Shown here: piece after piece, positions 50,201 through 58,495 of the stretch
Layout: each line of letters begins with the position of its first letter
How positions within the stretch are numbered: the stretch's first letter is position 1
Assembly (NCBI GenBank): GCA_008638375.1
Contig: CM018041.1
Coordinates: forward strand, 11,338,846 to 11,402,845
DNA length: 64,000 bases
Direction: 5' to 3'
DNA from: Nyssa sinensis
Taxonomy: Eukaryota; Streptophyta; Magnoliopsida; Cornales; Nyssaceae
The notes under the pieces: model-generated
The model's input: only the letters and a program-made list of their open reading frames with translations
Databases searched by the model: none
Told to the model about the DNA's origin: nothing
Program-made: the position numbers and the translations under genes

Positions 50201-53200
50201 GGTTCGAAGGTGATGTTTTGGGAAGATCCTTGGTGTTGTGAGGATTCTTTGAAGACAAAGTTCCCAATGCTTTATTCTATTGCTTCTAATAAGGAGGCTT
50301 AGGTGAGAAATTATGTAGATTTCTTAGGGGATAACAGAGTGGGTGTCCTTGTTTTAGGCAAAACTTTAATGATTGGGAATTGGAGGTTGTGCAGGAATTG
50401 ATGATGTTGTTGGATCATTGTTGCTTGTGTAGGGAGGAAGAGGATGTGATTATATGGAAAAGAGGTAGTTTGTAAGAGTTTTCGGTGCATTCCTTCTACA
50501 AGTTAGTAATGGGAAAGAAGATTGTAGCTTTCCCGTGGCAGCTTATTTGGAATTCCAAGATTCCAAAGAAAGTGGCTTTCTTTTGCTGGTCTGCGGCTTG
50601 GGGTGTGATTCTCAAGACAGACAATCTGCGGAAGAGGGGTTTTCAAATGCCTAGTAGATGTTGTATGTGCAAGATTAACGAAAAATCGGCTGATCATCTT
50701 CTTTTGCATTGTAAGGATGGCTCAGGATCTCTTTGGGTTCAGTTGGGTTATGTCGTCCTTCGTCCGGAATGTTTTGTTTAGTTGGAGGGGTACCCGAGTT
50801 AGGAGAGACATTCAGAAAGCTTGGAGGATTGCTCCTCTTTGTCTTCTTTGGTGCATGTGGAGAGAGAGAAACACGAGAATTTTTTAAGGGGGAGGAATCC
50901 TCTATGTGGAAGCTTAAAGAAAATTTTTTGTATGTATTTTTCTTTTGACTAAAAGAAGATAGGCCAATGTATCTACATAGCTTCATGGATTTTTTGGGAG
51001 ATTTAAGGCGTTAATTATTGTAGCCTCTCATCTTCTGTTGTATTCAGGGTGCACCCCCCTCGGGCAGCCATTGTTTATATACTTTGCTTTTTACTGAATA
51101 AAAAAAAAAATGCATTGCTATTTGATCCCAAAAGCCCTCAGAGAGGAAATCGATAGGATGCAACAGAATTTTTTATGGGGAAGGAGCTGTGATTAAAAAA
51201 GGTTTAAATTGGGTAAATCGGAATGATGTATGTTTGGAAAAACGAAAAGGGGGATTAGAGATTCGTAGTGCTAATGACATCAATATGGCAGCAATGGCAA
51301 AATTAGGGTGGAGAATATTAACAGAATCAAACAATGTATGGGCTTCTTAGATACAGGAAAAGTACCTAAGCAAGGTTCTTTAGTGTAAAGGCTAAAGGTA
51401 GACGTATGGGCCTAGAAAAATATTGTAAAAGCAAGGGATATTATTAAAAAGGGGATTAGATGGATTGTAGGAAATGGGGATAATATTTATTTTTGGACAA
51501 ACAATTGGATTATGGACAAAGCACTAAATGAATGTATACCTGAAAGAAATTTGGCAAACATAGATTGGAACTTAAAGATCAAAGATTGTATTATGAAAAA
51601 TAAGCAATGAAATATGGTAAAAATTATGAATTTAGTGGGGAAGGATTTGAGAGACTTAATTAATGAAATTCCGATTCCTAGTACTCATGCGGAAGATACA
51701 TTGTGTTAGGGGAGTTAGAAAATAGTGGTTTGTTTTCTATAAAATCTGCTACTAGATTAGCTAGGGATAAAAGGTGTGAAGAAAGGAGTAGAAATAGGTC
51801 TAGAAACAATTTGTTGATTTCTAGCTGTTGGAAACTAAAATGTGCTCCGAAGATTAGATCTTTCATATGGTTACTGTTGAGAAGAAGCATTCCCTCTAAA
51901 GATTTATTGAACAAGAGAGGGATCCGTGTTGATATTTTTTGTGATTTAAGTGCTAATGAGATAGAGGATATGAATCATATTTTCTTGCATTGTAAAGCTG
52001 CTAAATATGTTTGGAGATTGATTGCGAATGGTTGCCCGATACCATCTAGTGATGATGTGGATATTGTGGAATGGCTTAAGAGAATTCAGAATTTGGGTAA
52101 AAATCCTGAGGATCTCGGAGAAAAGGTTGTTAATATTATTTGGCAAATTTGGTGCCATCGTAATGATAGGATTTTTCGAAAAGAAAACTTTAATCCTTAC
52201 AAAATTATGAGGAATATAAATTAACTAATAGTTGGGTTGATACAACAAGGTTTAGGAAGGGAAGAGTTAAGATGGCAAGGTTTGTAAGATGGTTGCCACC
52301 CATTGGAAGAAAAAAAAGATTAATTTTGATGGTTCTAAGATGTTACATATTAACTCAAGCGATGTGGGTGTAATCGTTCGAAATGAGCGAGGGAACATTT
52401 GTTAGGCCTTGTCTAATTGGTATAGTGGTAAACTATCTATAATTCAGTTGGAAGCATTGGCTCTTCGGGATGGTTTGTGAACAATTGATGCGCAAGATGG
52501 TATAGATTTTGATATTGAGGGAGACTCCAAAGGTATAGTTAATAGCTTATTGAGTATTTAGAATTGCCCATGGAAAATTCGTAATATTATGACTAACTGT
52601 ATGAATATTGTTAGGGAGAAAGGTTTACATATTAGTATTAATCATGTTTATCGTGAAGCTAATATGGCAGCTGATTGGCTAGGGAAGCAGGCACATGTTA
52701 GAAAAAGTAAAATTATTTGGTTTAATGGAGTTCCTAAGGAATTATGGGGTATTATAATGGATGATATTAGGGGTAGAGCATTAGAAAGGATGGTTTAGTA
52801 TCTACCCAAAAAAAAAAGATCAACTGAATATCACATAGCCATCCTCAAACTTTTGCGAGGATGGACAAAATTAGACATGAGGTAATATAAACTTTAAATA
52901 AAATTTTCGGTAAATGAAACATCAAATGATTTCCACAAACTCATATCCAGTTTTGATTGGGAATGTGGCATCACAACCTCAATCAATTTGTCAATGCAAT
53001 TCTTAGATTCTTCGTAGGAACATAAAGAACTCTAAAAAAAAATAGCTAAAACTGAAGAGAGAGTGTAGGAGGGCACATAAAATACTTTAAAATAGCTAAT
53101 ATTGCTGAGAAGGAATGCATTACTATCAGAGTTATTATGTTCTATAAAAGACTTGTGCCCTAATAAAAGCACTAATCTAAGAAGTATGGACACAGACACG

Positions 53201-56005
53201 GACACGTAAACACATCATTTCTCAAAAAAGTAAGACAGATACGTTGAATATATATATGTATATATATTATATTTTTTATATGACCACATAATAAAAACCT
53301 AACGTCATCTCAATTGAAATTGATATAACACATAAGAGTCACAAAAATATTATTAAGATATTAAAATAGCAAAGTCGTTAAATAAAAATTCAAGAATTTC
53401 TTAATTTAATCATCAACGTTCATGATTCAAGTTCCAACAAAAATTTACTAACTATTATATAGAACATATATGTGTGTATGTGTATGTATGACAATATGAT
53501 ATAAAAAAAAAAAAAACTAAGAAAAATAAGAAAAAATCCCAAAAAAAAAAAGAAAATGTGTCTCACATATGTTTGGAACGTGTCTGAAATTCAAAAAAAA
53601 TTAAAAAAAATTGAACACTTTTTTCGTGTGTCTGACACATGTTTGAGAGTATCGGTATCCAACACGGATACGTGAACCAAAATAGAGTGTTTGTGCTTCA
53701 TAGGCACTTGTCCAATCGACAAGGCTCCCACCATTGCTGGTCTAAGAAGGGGCAAGGTGACTCACCCCAGCGAGCAAAGAGGTGGTTTCTACGAATTTAA
53801 CCTGTGACCTACAAGTCACAATGGAGCAACATTACTGTTGCGCCAAGACCTGCCCTCTAATGTATTTAAAATTAAAGAAGTAGAAAAGGCATACAGTAGA
53901 CACTTGTATTTCAATGCCTAATAATGAGCTTAAATGAAAAAATTATATATACCTTGGACTTCTTCAACCTAGACTTGTTATCAGCACACCAGACCAACGC
54001 AGGAGCTACCTCCTTATTTTGTAGAGCATCGATAACCTTTTTTGCTTCATGAAATACATCAACATCAACAAGATCCTGGTAGAAGAAAAAAAAGATGATA
54101 TTTAACCAGCATATTGGAAGTCAAGCAAAGGAAAATATATTGATAACTTTTAAATACCACAAAGAGCATTAATTTGCATCATAATTAAACAACAACTGAA
54201 CATGACATGTCAACACTGGTATTTTTCGTTTGTCTTTAATTCTAATGGATCAAGCTATAATTTTTTAGGCAAATGCAACACACAATTGCTTCCCAACAGG
54301 GACTTCATTCTTGCACCTACCCTTTTGGGATTGCAAGGAGATACCAGTCAAATTAACAATTGGTGGTAAAAAAACAAAGTAAGCCTTTTGCATAACATGT
54401 ACAAAAAAGAGCCCTCCTATTATGGGAGTAATAAAATATAAATCAACAAATTTTAAAGGAGCCTCAATTAAAGAATAATAATAACAAAGTTTCAATTGAT
54501 ATAAAAATTCCATTAAAGGTGCCAAAAATTGGGGGTGCCATCAATATACATGTGCTTTATCTATACAAAAGGATTGAGTAAAATCATTTCACCCAAACAA
54601 CAATTGATATCATGATTTTAGTCTTCCCAGATCCCTGGACCCCCAATAACAGAATCCAGTCAAGTTAAAACTTAAGATATAAGTTCCCATCAATCCTGCA
54701 AAAATTGAAATAAACCAAACCAAAGCACCCTATAAAGATTTTAAAGAACCCGATTATTAACAGCACATAAACTGCAGGCAGCAAGAAAATCACCTGTATA
54801 TTGCAGCTTTCTGCAAGTTTTATTGCAGTGTCATAATATGACAATCTCAACATGTAGTCCACGAGTATCCGCGTCAGCCGTGTGTTGTTCCATTCAGATA
54901 GACTCTCTGTGTCAGCTGACTCTAGGTGATCAAGGCGAGCCCGACACCTCTGCGCTTGTAAGTGCTCTGTACGACTCCCCTCTTCCAACTGATTGATCAC
55001 ACCATAAATAAAATCGTAAAGAATTAAATAAGAACAGTAGTAGCAGTACTACTAGTTGTAATTGGATGGAACACACTGGGTTTTGAGAGTTCTGCACCAT
55101 ATATAGATAATTATCATAGAAATTTGATTAGTCAATGAGAATAATAATTAAATTTAGGGGAAAAATACTGCATCGCTATTCGATAAGTTGCTGTATGGCT
55201 TTTGGACGGTAATAGTATCATGTAAAATCAGTGACTTCTCCAATTAGATTAAAAATTCACAATGATTTGATTGCCAATAAAACTCAGGAAAACAAAAGAA
55301 AGTTATGAATCTTGCGCTCTCTTAAGAAAACTGTATCACTATAATCTATTTTAGACGAGATTAGTATAATGAAAAATCAGTGAGTTCTCCAATTTGATTC
55401 AAAATTCACAGTGATTTGATTGCCAAGAAAATGAAGAAAACGAAAGAAAGTTATGAATCTTGCGTTCTGTCATTTTAATTTGCAGAAAAAAATATATGAA
55501 AAACAAAAGCACCATCAGTTGGTGTACTGAGAGAACGAAGCCAAATCGTTCTATTTCACTCAGTTGCGTACACCTCTACTTTTACTTAGGTTCCACATGA
55601 CGCATATTCTCACATTTAAATTTTACTTTATCTTTATTTTCCTTCATTTTTATCACAAATCAAACAGAGGGTTAGAGCGTCTGTACAATATACCTTCCTC
55701 TTGAGACCTTGTAATCTGGAGACGAGTGAATTGAGGTGCTGAACAGCGTCCTCTCGGGACAAATCGCCGTCGGCCGCCTCAGCGACGCTGGAGATGACGG
55801 CGGACATCTCCTTTTCGACGATGCGGTGGTTGGCACGGATCGTCTTCTTGTAGTGCTCGAAGGGGACTCTTAAGAACTGGTGTTCTAGTTTTAGAGACTC
55901 AGCCAACTGAGTCAGCTTCGAAGACGGAGCAGTGACGGTGGCGGAGGAGACCACGGTGGCCGTGGCGGTGGGTGAAGCGGTGGTGCCGTTGGAAAGAGTT
56001 TCCAT
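32254..56005 (-). CDS. MAEA: MAEA/Fyv10 (GID9-like) LisH-CTLH-CRA-RING-like protein; exon 4 frameshifted
   Basis: Seven - strand exons with GT-AG borders: 55694-56005, 54794-54988, 53953-54075, 33830-34016, 33162-33295, 32425-32611, 32254-32355. The start METLSNGT is at 56,005 and TAA ends at 32,254. Order of parts: N-terminal coiled region ([11 protein letters not shown]), LisH (about 139-168, [20 protein letters not shown]), CTLH ([18 protein letters not shown]), CRA ([20 protein letters not shown]... and [15 protein letters not shown]), and a degenerate RING-like end ([21 protein letters not shown]). Without the break it would be about 412 residues, normal for the family. It is a core subunit of the GID/CTLH E3 ubiquitin ligase. 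Exon 4 is 187 nt where the flanking phases need 186: an extra base near 33,865-33,870 brings a TAA after RVMATAGF, about residue 262. Intron 3 (34,017-53,952) is about 20 kb of repeats. Confidence 0.95.
32938..32955 (-). mobile_element. 18 bp LINE-tail micro-insertion
   Basis: Only aattttttttttgataag lies between 15 bp direct repeats TCAAGTATCCTTAGA (32,923-32,937) and TCAAGTATCATTAGA (32,956-32,970). On - it reads CTTATC plus poly(A), the same 3' terminus as the L1 at 5,117. It is in MAEA intron 5. Confidence 0.75.
34601..36028. mobile_element. TIR repeat (AGGGYTGCAAA ends), nested with others
   Basis: The left end AGGGTTGCAAATAAACTAAG and the inverted right end AGGGCTGCAAACGAGCTGAG match. 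Both sides carry many AGCTCA/TGAGCT-rich subterminal motifs (about 34,690-34,790 and 35,890-36,020). No transposase and no clear target duplication. The middle holds TA microsatellites (35,123-35,144 and 35,157-35,177), a LINE-like tail and an Emigrant-like end. Superfamily not determined. Confidence 0.6.
35215..35331. mobile_element. Emigrant-like element, right end
   Basis: The end attaattattatagagttgattg is followed by TA and matches the TIRs of the elements at 15,189 and 22,816. The opposite end could not be found, so this is partial. Confidence 0.5.
36029..38589. other. unassigned part of MAEA intron 3
   Basis: I see no exon, coding frame or recognisable element here. A purine/pyrimidine-biased stretch with A-runs lies at 36,821-36,895 and includes cttatcaaaaaaagg, possibly another short LINE tail without clear duplications. 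A short direct repeat (tgtgaaaaataaatctaatac) occurs at about 36,557 and 36,597. Confidence 0.6.
38590..39835 (+). mobile_element. L1 LINE, 5'-truncated and decayed
   Basis: Fragments of ORF2 C-terminus are readable on +: [22 protein letters not shown] (39,050-39,120), a knuckle-region remnant (39,400-39,470) and [16 protein letters not shown] text for the CLWRERN motif (about 39,565-39,600). The 3' UTR follows, interrupted by a T-run and G-run at 39,717-39,757. Many stops and frame changes show it is old. In MAEA intron 3, opposite to the gene. Confidence 0.85.
40081..41213 (+). other. unexplained region with two open frames (99 and 159 codons)
   Basis: Frames at 40,081-40,380 and 40,734-41,213 stay open longer than the AT-rich surroundings would suggest, and the local GC is higher. 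Neither translation resembles a family I know (for example [20 protein letters not shown] in the second). They lie antisense to MAEA inside intron 3. They may be the remains of a retroelement or a captured gene piece; a functional gene is not supported. Confidence 0.3.
41250..41580. repeat. two tandem units of about 170 bp, GC-rich for the region
   Basis: Unit 1 (about 41,253-41,420) and unit 2 (about 41,421-41,580) share ccatggt(g/a)gcaca, gagccacccaagcatatcaac, attagaaaggcaacata(g)g, atcgggactat(c/t)gatcc and cacgctgcc(t/c)gtctaa. The unit length resembles plant satellites, but only two copies are present. No coding frame. Confidence 0.85.
42460..43210. repeat. diverged short tandem repeats
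   Basis: A motif (c)tatagctc(g/a)tg(t/c)aactg(t/c)(g/a)a occurs at about 42,468, 42,614 and 42,755, with following ctt(g)aattgcat(t/a)actttcaaca in the last two. Further on, cctgaat(a/t)aac...atgccaggaaatccttc-type text occurs twice (about 43,035-43,115 and 43,130-43,200). Confidence 0.7.
43349..43532. repeat. foldback with perfect 45 bp arms and interleaved direct repeat
   Basis: Arm 1 (43,401-43,445) and arm 2 (43,488-43,532) are perfect reverse complements over 45 bp. A near-identical 48 bp direct repeat (43,349-43,396 and 43,441-43,487, starting atttgatgcac) overlaps the edge of arm 1 and fills the loop. It lies in MAEA intron 3, 137 bp left of the LINE stack. Confidence 0.95.
44046..47216 (+). 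pseudogene. LINE ORF2 copy g: endonuclease and RT, 3' end missing
   Basis: ORF2 begins near 44,046 ([18 protein letters not shown]) directly after the end of ORF1. The endonuclease has [24 protein letters not shown] and [11 protein letters not shown]. The RT has LEEDE...[25 protein letters not shown] and [10 protein letters not shown], where the usual FADD box reads FVDD. Frameshifts or stops occur near 44,328, 44,640, 45,290, 45,480, 45,900, 46,370 and later. The copy stops at about 47,216 within the text matching [15 protein letters not shown] of copy h. Confidence 0.9.
47795..47919 (+). mobile_element. tRNA-derived SINE with 17 bp target duplication
   Basis: The direct repeat AACTATCATGTTTTAGG lies at 47,778-47,794 and 47,920-47,936. 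The body has a B-box-like AAGTTCGAGCCC and ends in 11 A. It inserted into the spacer between the two LINE segments. Confidence 0.87.
48090..48200. repeat. compound microsatellite (TA)n, (TTGTAA)n, (TA)n, (CA)n
   Basis: (AT)n near 48,091-48,110, then six TTGTAA-like hexamers at 48,113-48,147, then (AT)n at about 48,167-48,186 and (CA)n at about 48,190-48,202. Confidence 0.95.
48257..50945 (+). pseudogene. LINE ORF2 copy h: RT and zinc knuckle, no endonuclease
   Basis: It starts at the post-endonuclease linker ([20 protein letters not shown]) and runs through RT boxes [18 protein letters not shown] (49,130-49,180), LRQGDPLS (49,300) and [12 protein letters not shown] (49,447-49,482), to [12 protein letters not shown], the knuckle [18 protein letters not shown] (50,660-50,715) and the terminal [18 protein letters not shown]. 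Stops and frameshifts include positions near 48,446, 48,880, 49,230, 49,740 and 50,115. The 3' UTR and poly(A) follow to 51,109. Confidence 0.9.
51110..52799 (+). pseudogene. LINE ORF2 C-terminal part with RNase H domain (outer LINE)
   Basis: On +: [38 protein letters not shown], then [17 protein letters not shown], zf-RVT text ([20 protein letters not shown], 51,820-51,880; [16 protein letters not shown]), and an RNase H fold at 52,315-52,799. The RNase H acidic residues are all readable: KINFDGS (D), [11 protein letters not shown] (E), EGDSKGIV (D), YREANMAAD (D). Stops at about 51,348, 52,223, 52,404, 52,480 and 52,561 break it. This subtype differs clearly from the nested L1. Confidence 0.9.
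53180..53705 (-). mobile_element. TIR repeat family copy 2 (GGACAC-type)
   Basis: The reverse complement begins tatgaagcacaaacactctattttgg and continues cgtatccgtgttgg, the same order as the copy at 17,484. The far end reads aagtatggacacagacacggacac. So the two copies are the same element in opposite orientations. It lies in MAEA intron 3 near exon 3. Confidence 0.6.
53709..53862 (-). mobile_element. Au-type SINE
   Basis: On - it reads ggtcttggcgcaacagtaat (A box), tgtgacttgtaggtcacagg and a degenerate B box (ggttaaattcg), then ccaccctctttgc-like middle text and the 3' gtgggagccttg motif. This is the usual order of Au SINEs. It lies 91 bp downstream of MAEA exon 3, on the same strand as the gene. 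Confidence 0.75.
54500..54793 (-). other. MAEA intron 2
   Basis: Intron 2 (54,076-54,793) has no recognisable repeat or RNA gene. The frame reading into it after exon 2 is intron read-through and not coding. Confidence 0.6.
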
Positions 56006-56157
56006 TTCTATGCGAGTGGAGACGGAATTAGATTGTTGGAGAGAAAGAGAGAGAGGGGGGGGGGGAGTCGATTTCGATCAAAGTGGTCAGAGAAAACGAC
56101 GGCGTCTCAACTCGGAGAATTGCACCATTTCGTCAAATGACTGCATGGCTCTTGTTA
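56006..56157 (-). promoter_or_regulatory. MAEA 5' UTR and remaining native promoter
   Basis: On - a (CT)n/C-run tract (56,040-56,066) lies 35-60 bp upstream of the ATG, a common feature of plant leaders. Only 152 bp separate the ATG from the Harbinger element, so most of the upstream control region is transposon DNA or lies beyond it. No TATA box was identified. Confidence 0.5.
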
Positions 56158-56429
56158 GATTAGTCCATTCCTAGCAGTTACTCAAACTCAAATTTAAATT
56201 TTACTTAAAATTTGAGTAAAAAGTAAATTTGAGTTTGATCTTCTCCAACAGTCACTTAAGTTTTTACTCAAATCTTTTTTAAAAATTTCTACCTTATCCC
56301 AAAAGCTATTTTATGTCATTTTCCCTTATAAATTATTTTTCTTCTTCTTTTTCCTTCCAAACCTCTTTCTCTCTTAATTTTCATTCCCTCCCAAATTTTC
56401 CCGCCAATTGTTTTTCCTATTATTTTAAG

Positions 56430-56745
56430 TTCCCACCATTTTCTTCAAATTTCCCTCCAATTAATTGTCTAAATATTTTTTACTTCCCTCCAAAACATTC
56501 CCTTCTAAATTTTTTTTTCTATTATTTTAATTTCCCGCCATTTTCTTCAAATTTCCCTCTAATTAATTTTGTCTAAATATTTGAAACTTCCCTCCAAAAC
56601 ATTCCTTCCAAAAAAATTTTCCCTCCAAAATTTTTTTTTCTATTATTTTAATTTCCTACCATTTTCTTCAAATTTTCCTCCAATTAATTTTGTCTAAATA
56701 TTTGAAACTTCCCTCCAAAACATTCCCTCTCAAATTTTTTTCCCT
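56430..56745. repeat. about 115 bp tandem repeat upstream of the transposase
   Basis: Three units contain cattttcttcaaatttccctccaattaatt, gtctaaatattt and cttccctccaaaacattcc. They precede a TATA-like ctataaataagta at 56,757-56,769, so they may be part of the element's promoter. Confidence 0.8.
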
Positions 56746-56811
56746 CCAAATTTTTTTCTATAAATAAGTATATTTCTTCATCTAAAACTCATCTTCAACA
56801 TTCTCAATAGA

Positions 56812-58138
56812 ATGAATTCCTTAAAAACTTTTTTGCTTAATTCATTTCATCATCATCTTCTTCTGATAATGATGAAGAAGAAGATGAAGAAATAGCATCA
56901 CTTGTAGCTATTAATCAAGTGACTACTGCTAAAATGTTAGAAATTCTAAAAGCAAAAGCAGCGCGGCCAAAAAAATATGGTGGTTCAATTGTAGGTTGCA
57001 AACACATTTTTCGCGAGAGAAAAAAGGGTCATGATCGACTATTCGATGATTATTTTGTAGAAGATACAGTTTACCCACCTTCAATGTTTCGAAGACGCTT
57101 TCGAATGACGCGTGAGGTATTTATGCGTATTCTTAATGCTATTGAAATACATAATCCTTATTTTGTTCAGAAAAGAAATGCAGCTAAAGTTTTTGGATTG
57201 TCTCCTCTTCAAAAGATGACGTCTGCTATTAGAATGTTAGCGTATGGAATGGCAGCGGATGCAGTAGATGATTATGTACGAATTGGAGAAAGCAGTGCAA
57301 TAGAGAGTTTAAAACATTTTTGTCGATCTGTTATCGAAATTTTTAAAAATGAGTATCTCAAATCTCCAAGGGAAGACGATATTGCTAGATTACTTGCTGT
57401 TGGGGAAGCTCGTGGGTTTCCAGGAATGTTAGGAAGCTTGGATTGCATGCACTGGGAGTGGAAGAATTGTCCAACAGCGTGGCAAGGTCAATATTGTGGT
57501 AATGTAAAAAAACCTACTATTATTCTAAAAGCTGTAGCTTCATATGACTTGTGGATTTGGCATGCTTTTTTTGGAATGCCAGGATCTCACAATGATCTTA
57601 ATGTCTTAGATCATTCTCCTTTATTTTTTGAGATCACTGAAGGACGGGCCCCCCAGCTAATTACTCTATCAATGGACACACCTATAATATGGGATATTAT
57701 CTCGCTGATGGCATATATCGTCAATGGGCAACATTGGTTCAAACAATTTCTTCTCCACAAGGAGCAAAGAAACAATATTTTGCTATGATGCAAGAGTCGG
57801 TGAGAAAGGATGTTGAACGAGCTTTTGGGGTTCTTCAATCTCGTTTTGCAATTGTAGGTGGACCAACACGATTTTGCGACCCCAATACACTAGGAGATAT
57901 CATGAAGACGTGCATTATTTTACACAATATGATAGTTGAAAATGAGCGAAACAGTTATATTATTTGTGATTATGAAACATCATCAGAACATAACACATCT
58001 GTAGTTATTTCGCGGACTTGTAATAATGACTTTGAATCGTTTTTGTCTCGTCATTTACAAATGAGAGATAAGAACGCCCATCACAACCTTCACAACGACT
58101 TAATTGAGCATTTATGGCAACGCCGTGGAGAGATGTAA
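56812..58138 (+). pseudogene. PIF/Harbinger transposase (HARBI1-like nuclease), frameshifted
   Basis: The DDE nuclease spans two frames. The first (to about 57,655) contains KHIFRERKKGHDRLFDDYF, GMLGSLDCMHWEWKNCP (first catalytic Asp) and PGSHNDLNVLDHSP (second Asp). The second (to 58,138) has NMGYYLADGIYRQWATLV and KDVERAFGVLQSRFAIVGGP (Glu). The switch is at the C-run near 57,648-57,655, where one C appears to be missing. An ATG at 56,812 is in another frame from the acidic DNDEEEDEE start, so a second break near 56,850 is likely. Length otherwise matches the family (about 440 residues). Confidence 0.9.
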
Positions 58139-58495
58139 CTATTTTTTTGTGTTATTTTTTTTTTTAGATGTAACTTTTATTGTGTGTCCTTTTTTTATTC
58201 AATGTAACTTTTTTTTAATGATATGTATTTTTTTTAAGATGTTTGTCTTTTTGTAATTCAATGTATTGAAAAAAATATTATATTAATTAAAAACAACATT
58301 GAAAATAAATTAACATTACATTAAAAAAAATATTGAATTAATTAAAAGTAATATTAAAAATAAAATAACATTACATTAAAAAAAATATTACATTAATTAA
58401 AAGTAACATTTAAAATAAAATAACATTGCATTGAAAAAAAAATATCACATTAATTAAAAGCAACATTTAAAAAAAAAATGACATTGCATTGAATA

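Larger units (their letters stand above)
43879..51109 (+). mobile_element. inner L1 LINE, rearranged, nested in the outer LINE
   Basis: A 13 bp target duplication ATG(A/C)ATTGCTATT lies at 43,866-43,878 and 51,110-51,122; poly(A) ends at 51,110. The content is not a simple LINE. Segment g (43,879-47,216) runs from the end of ORF1 into the C-terminal part of ORF2. A 1.04 kb foreign spacer follows. Segment h (48,257-51,109) restarts from the region equal to 44,889 and continues to the 3' end. So about 2.3 kb of ORF2 is present twice, at roughly 90% identity by eye. Confidence 0.85.
43669..52816 (+). mobile_element. outer L1 LINE (RNase H-bearing type), split by another LINE
   Basis: A 12 bp target duplication AGATCAACTGAA lies at 43,657-43,668 and 52,817-52,828; a poly(A) (about 52,808-52,817) precedes the right copy. 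The left piece (43,669-43,878) reads [20 protein letters not shown] and [20 protein letters not shown], the middle of L1 ORF2. The right piece (51,110 on) resumes at once with [20 protein letters not shown]. The frame text, the duplication and the tail together show one 5'-truncated insertion of about 1.9 kb, later split by 7.2 kb of a different LINE. Confidence 0.88.

Noticed and set aside
56313..56576. 87-codon Ser/Phe/Asn/Pro-rich frame
   Set aside because: It is read through the 115 bp tandem repeats upstream of the Harbinger transposase.
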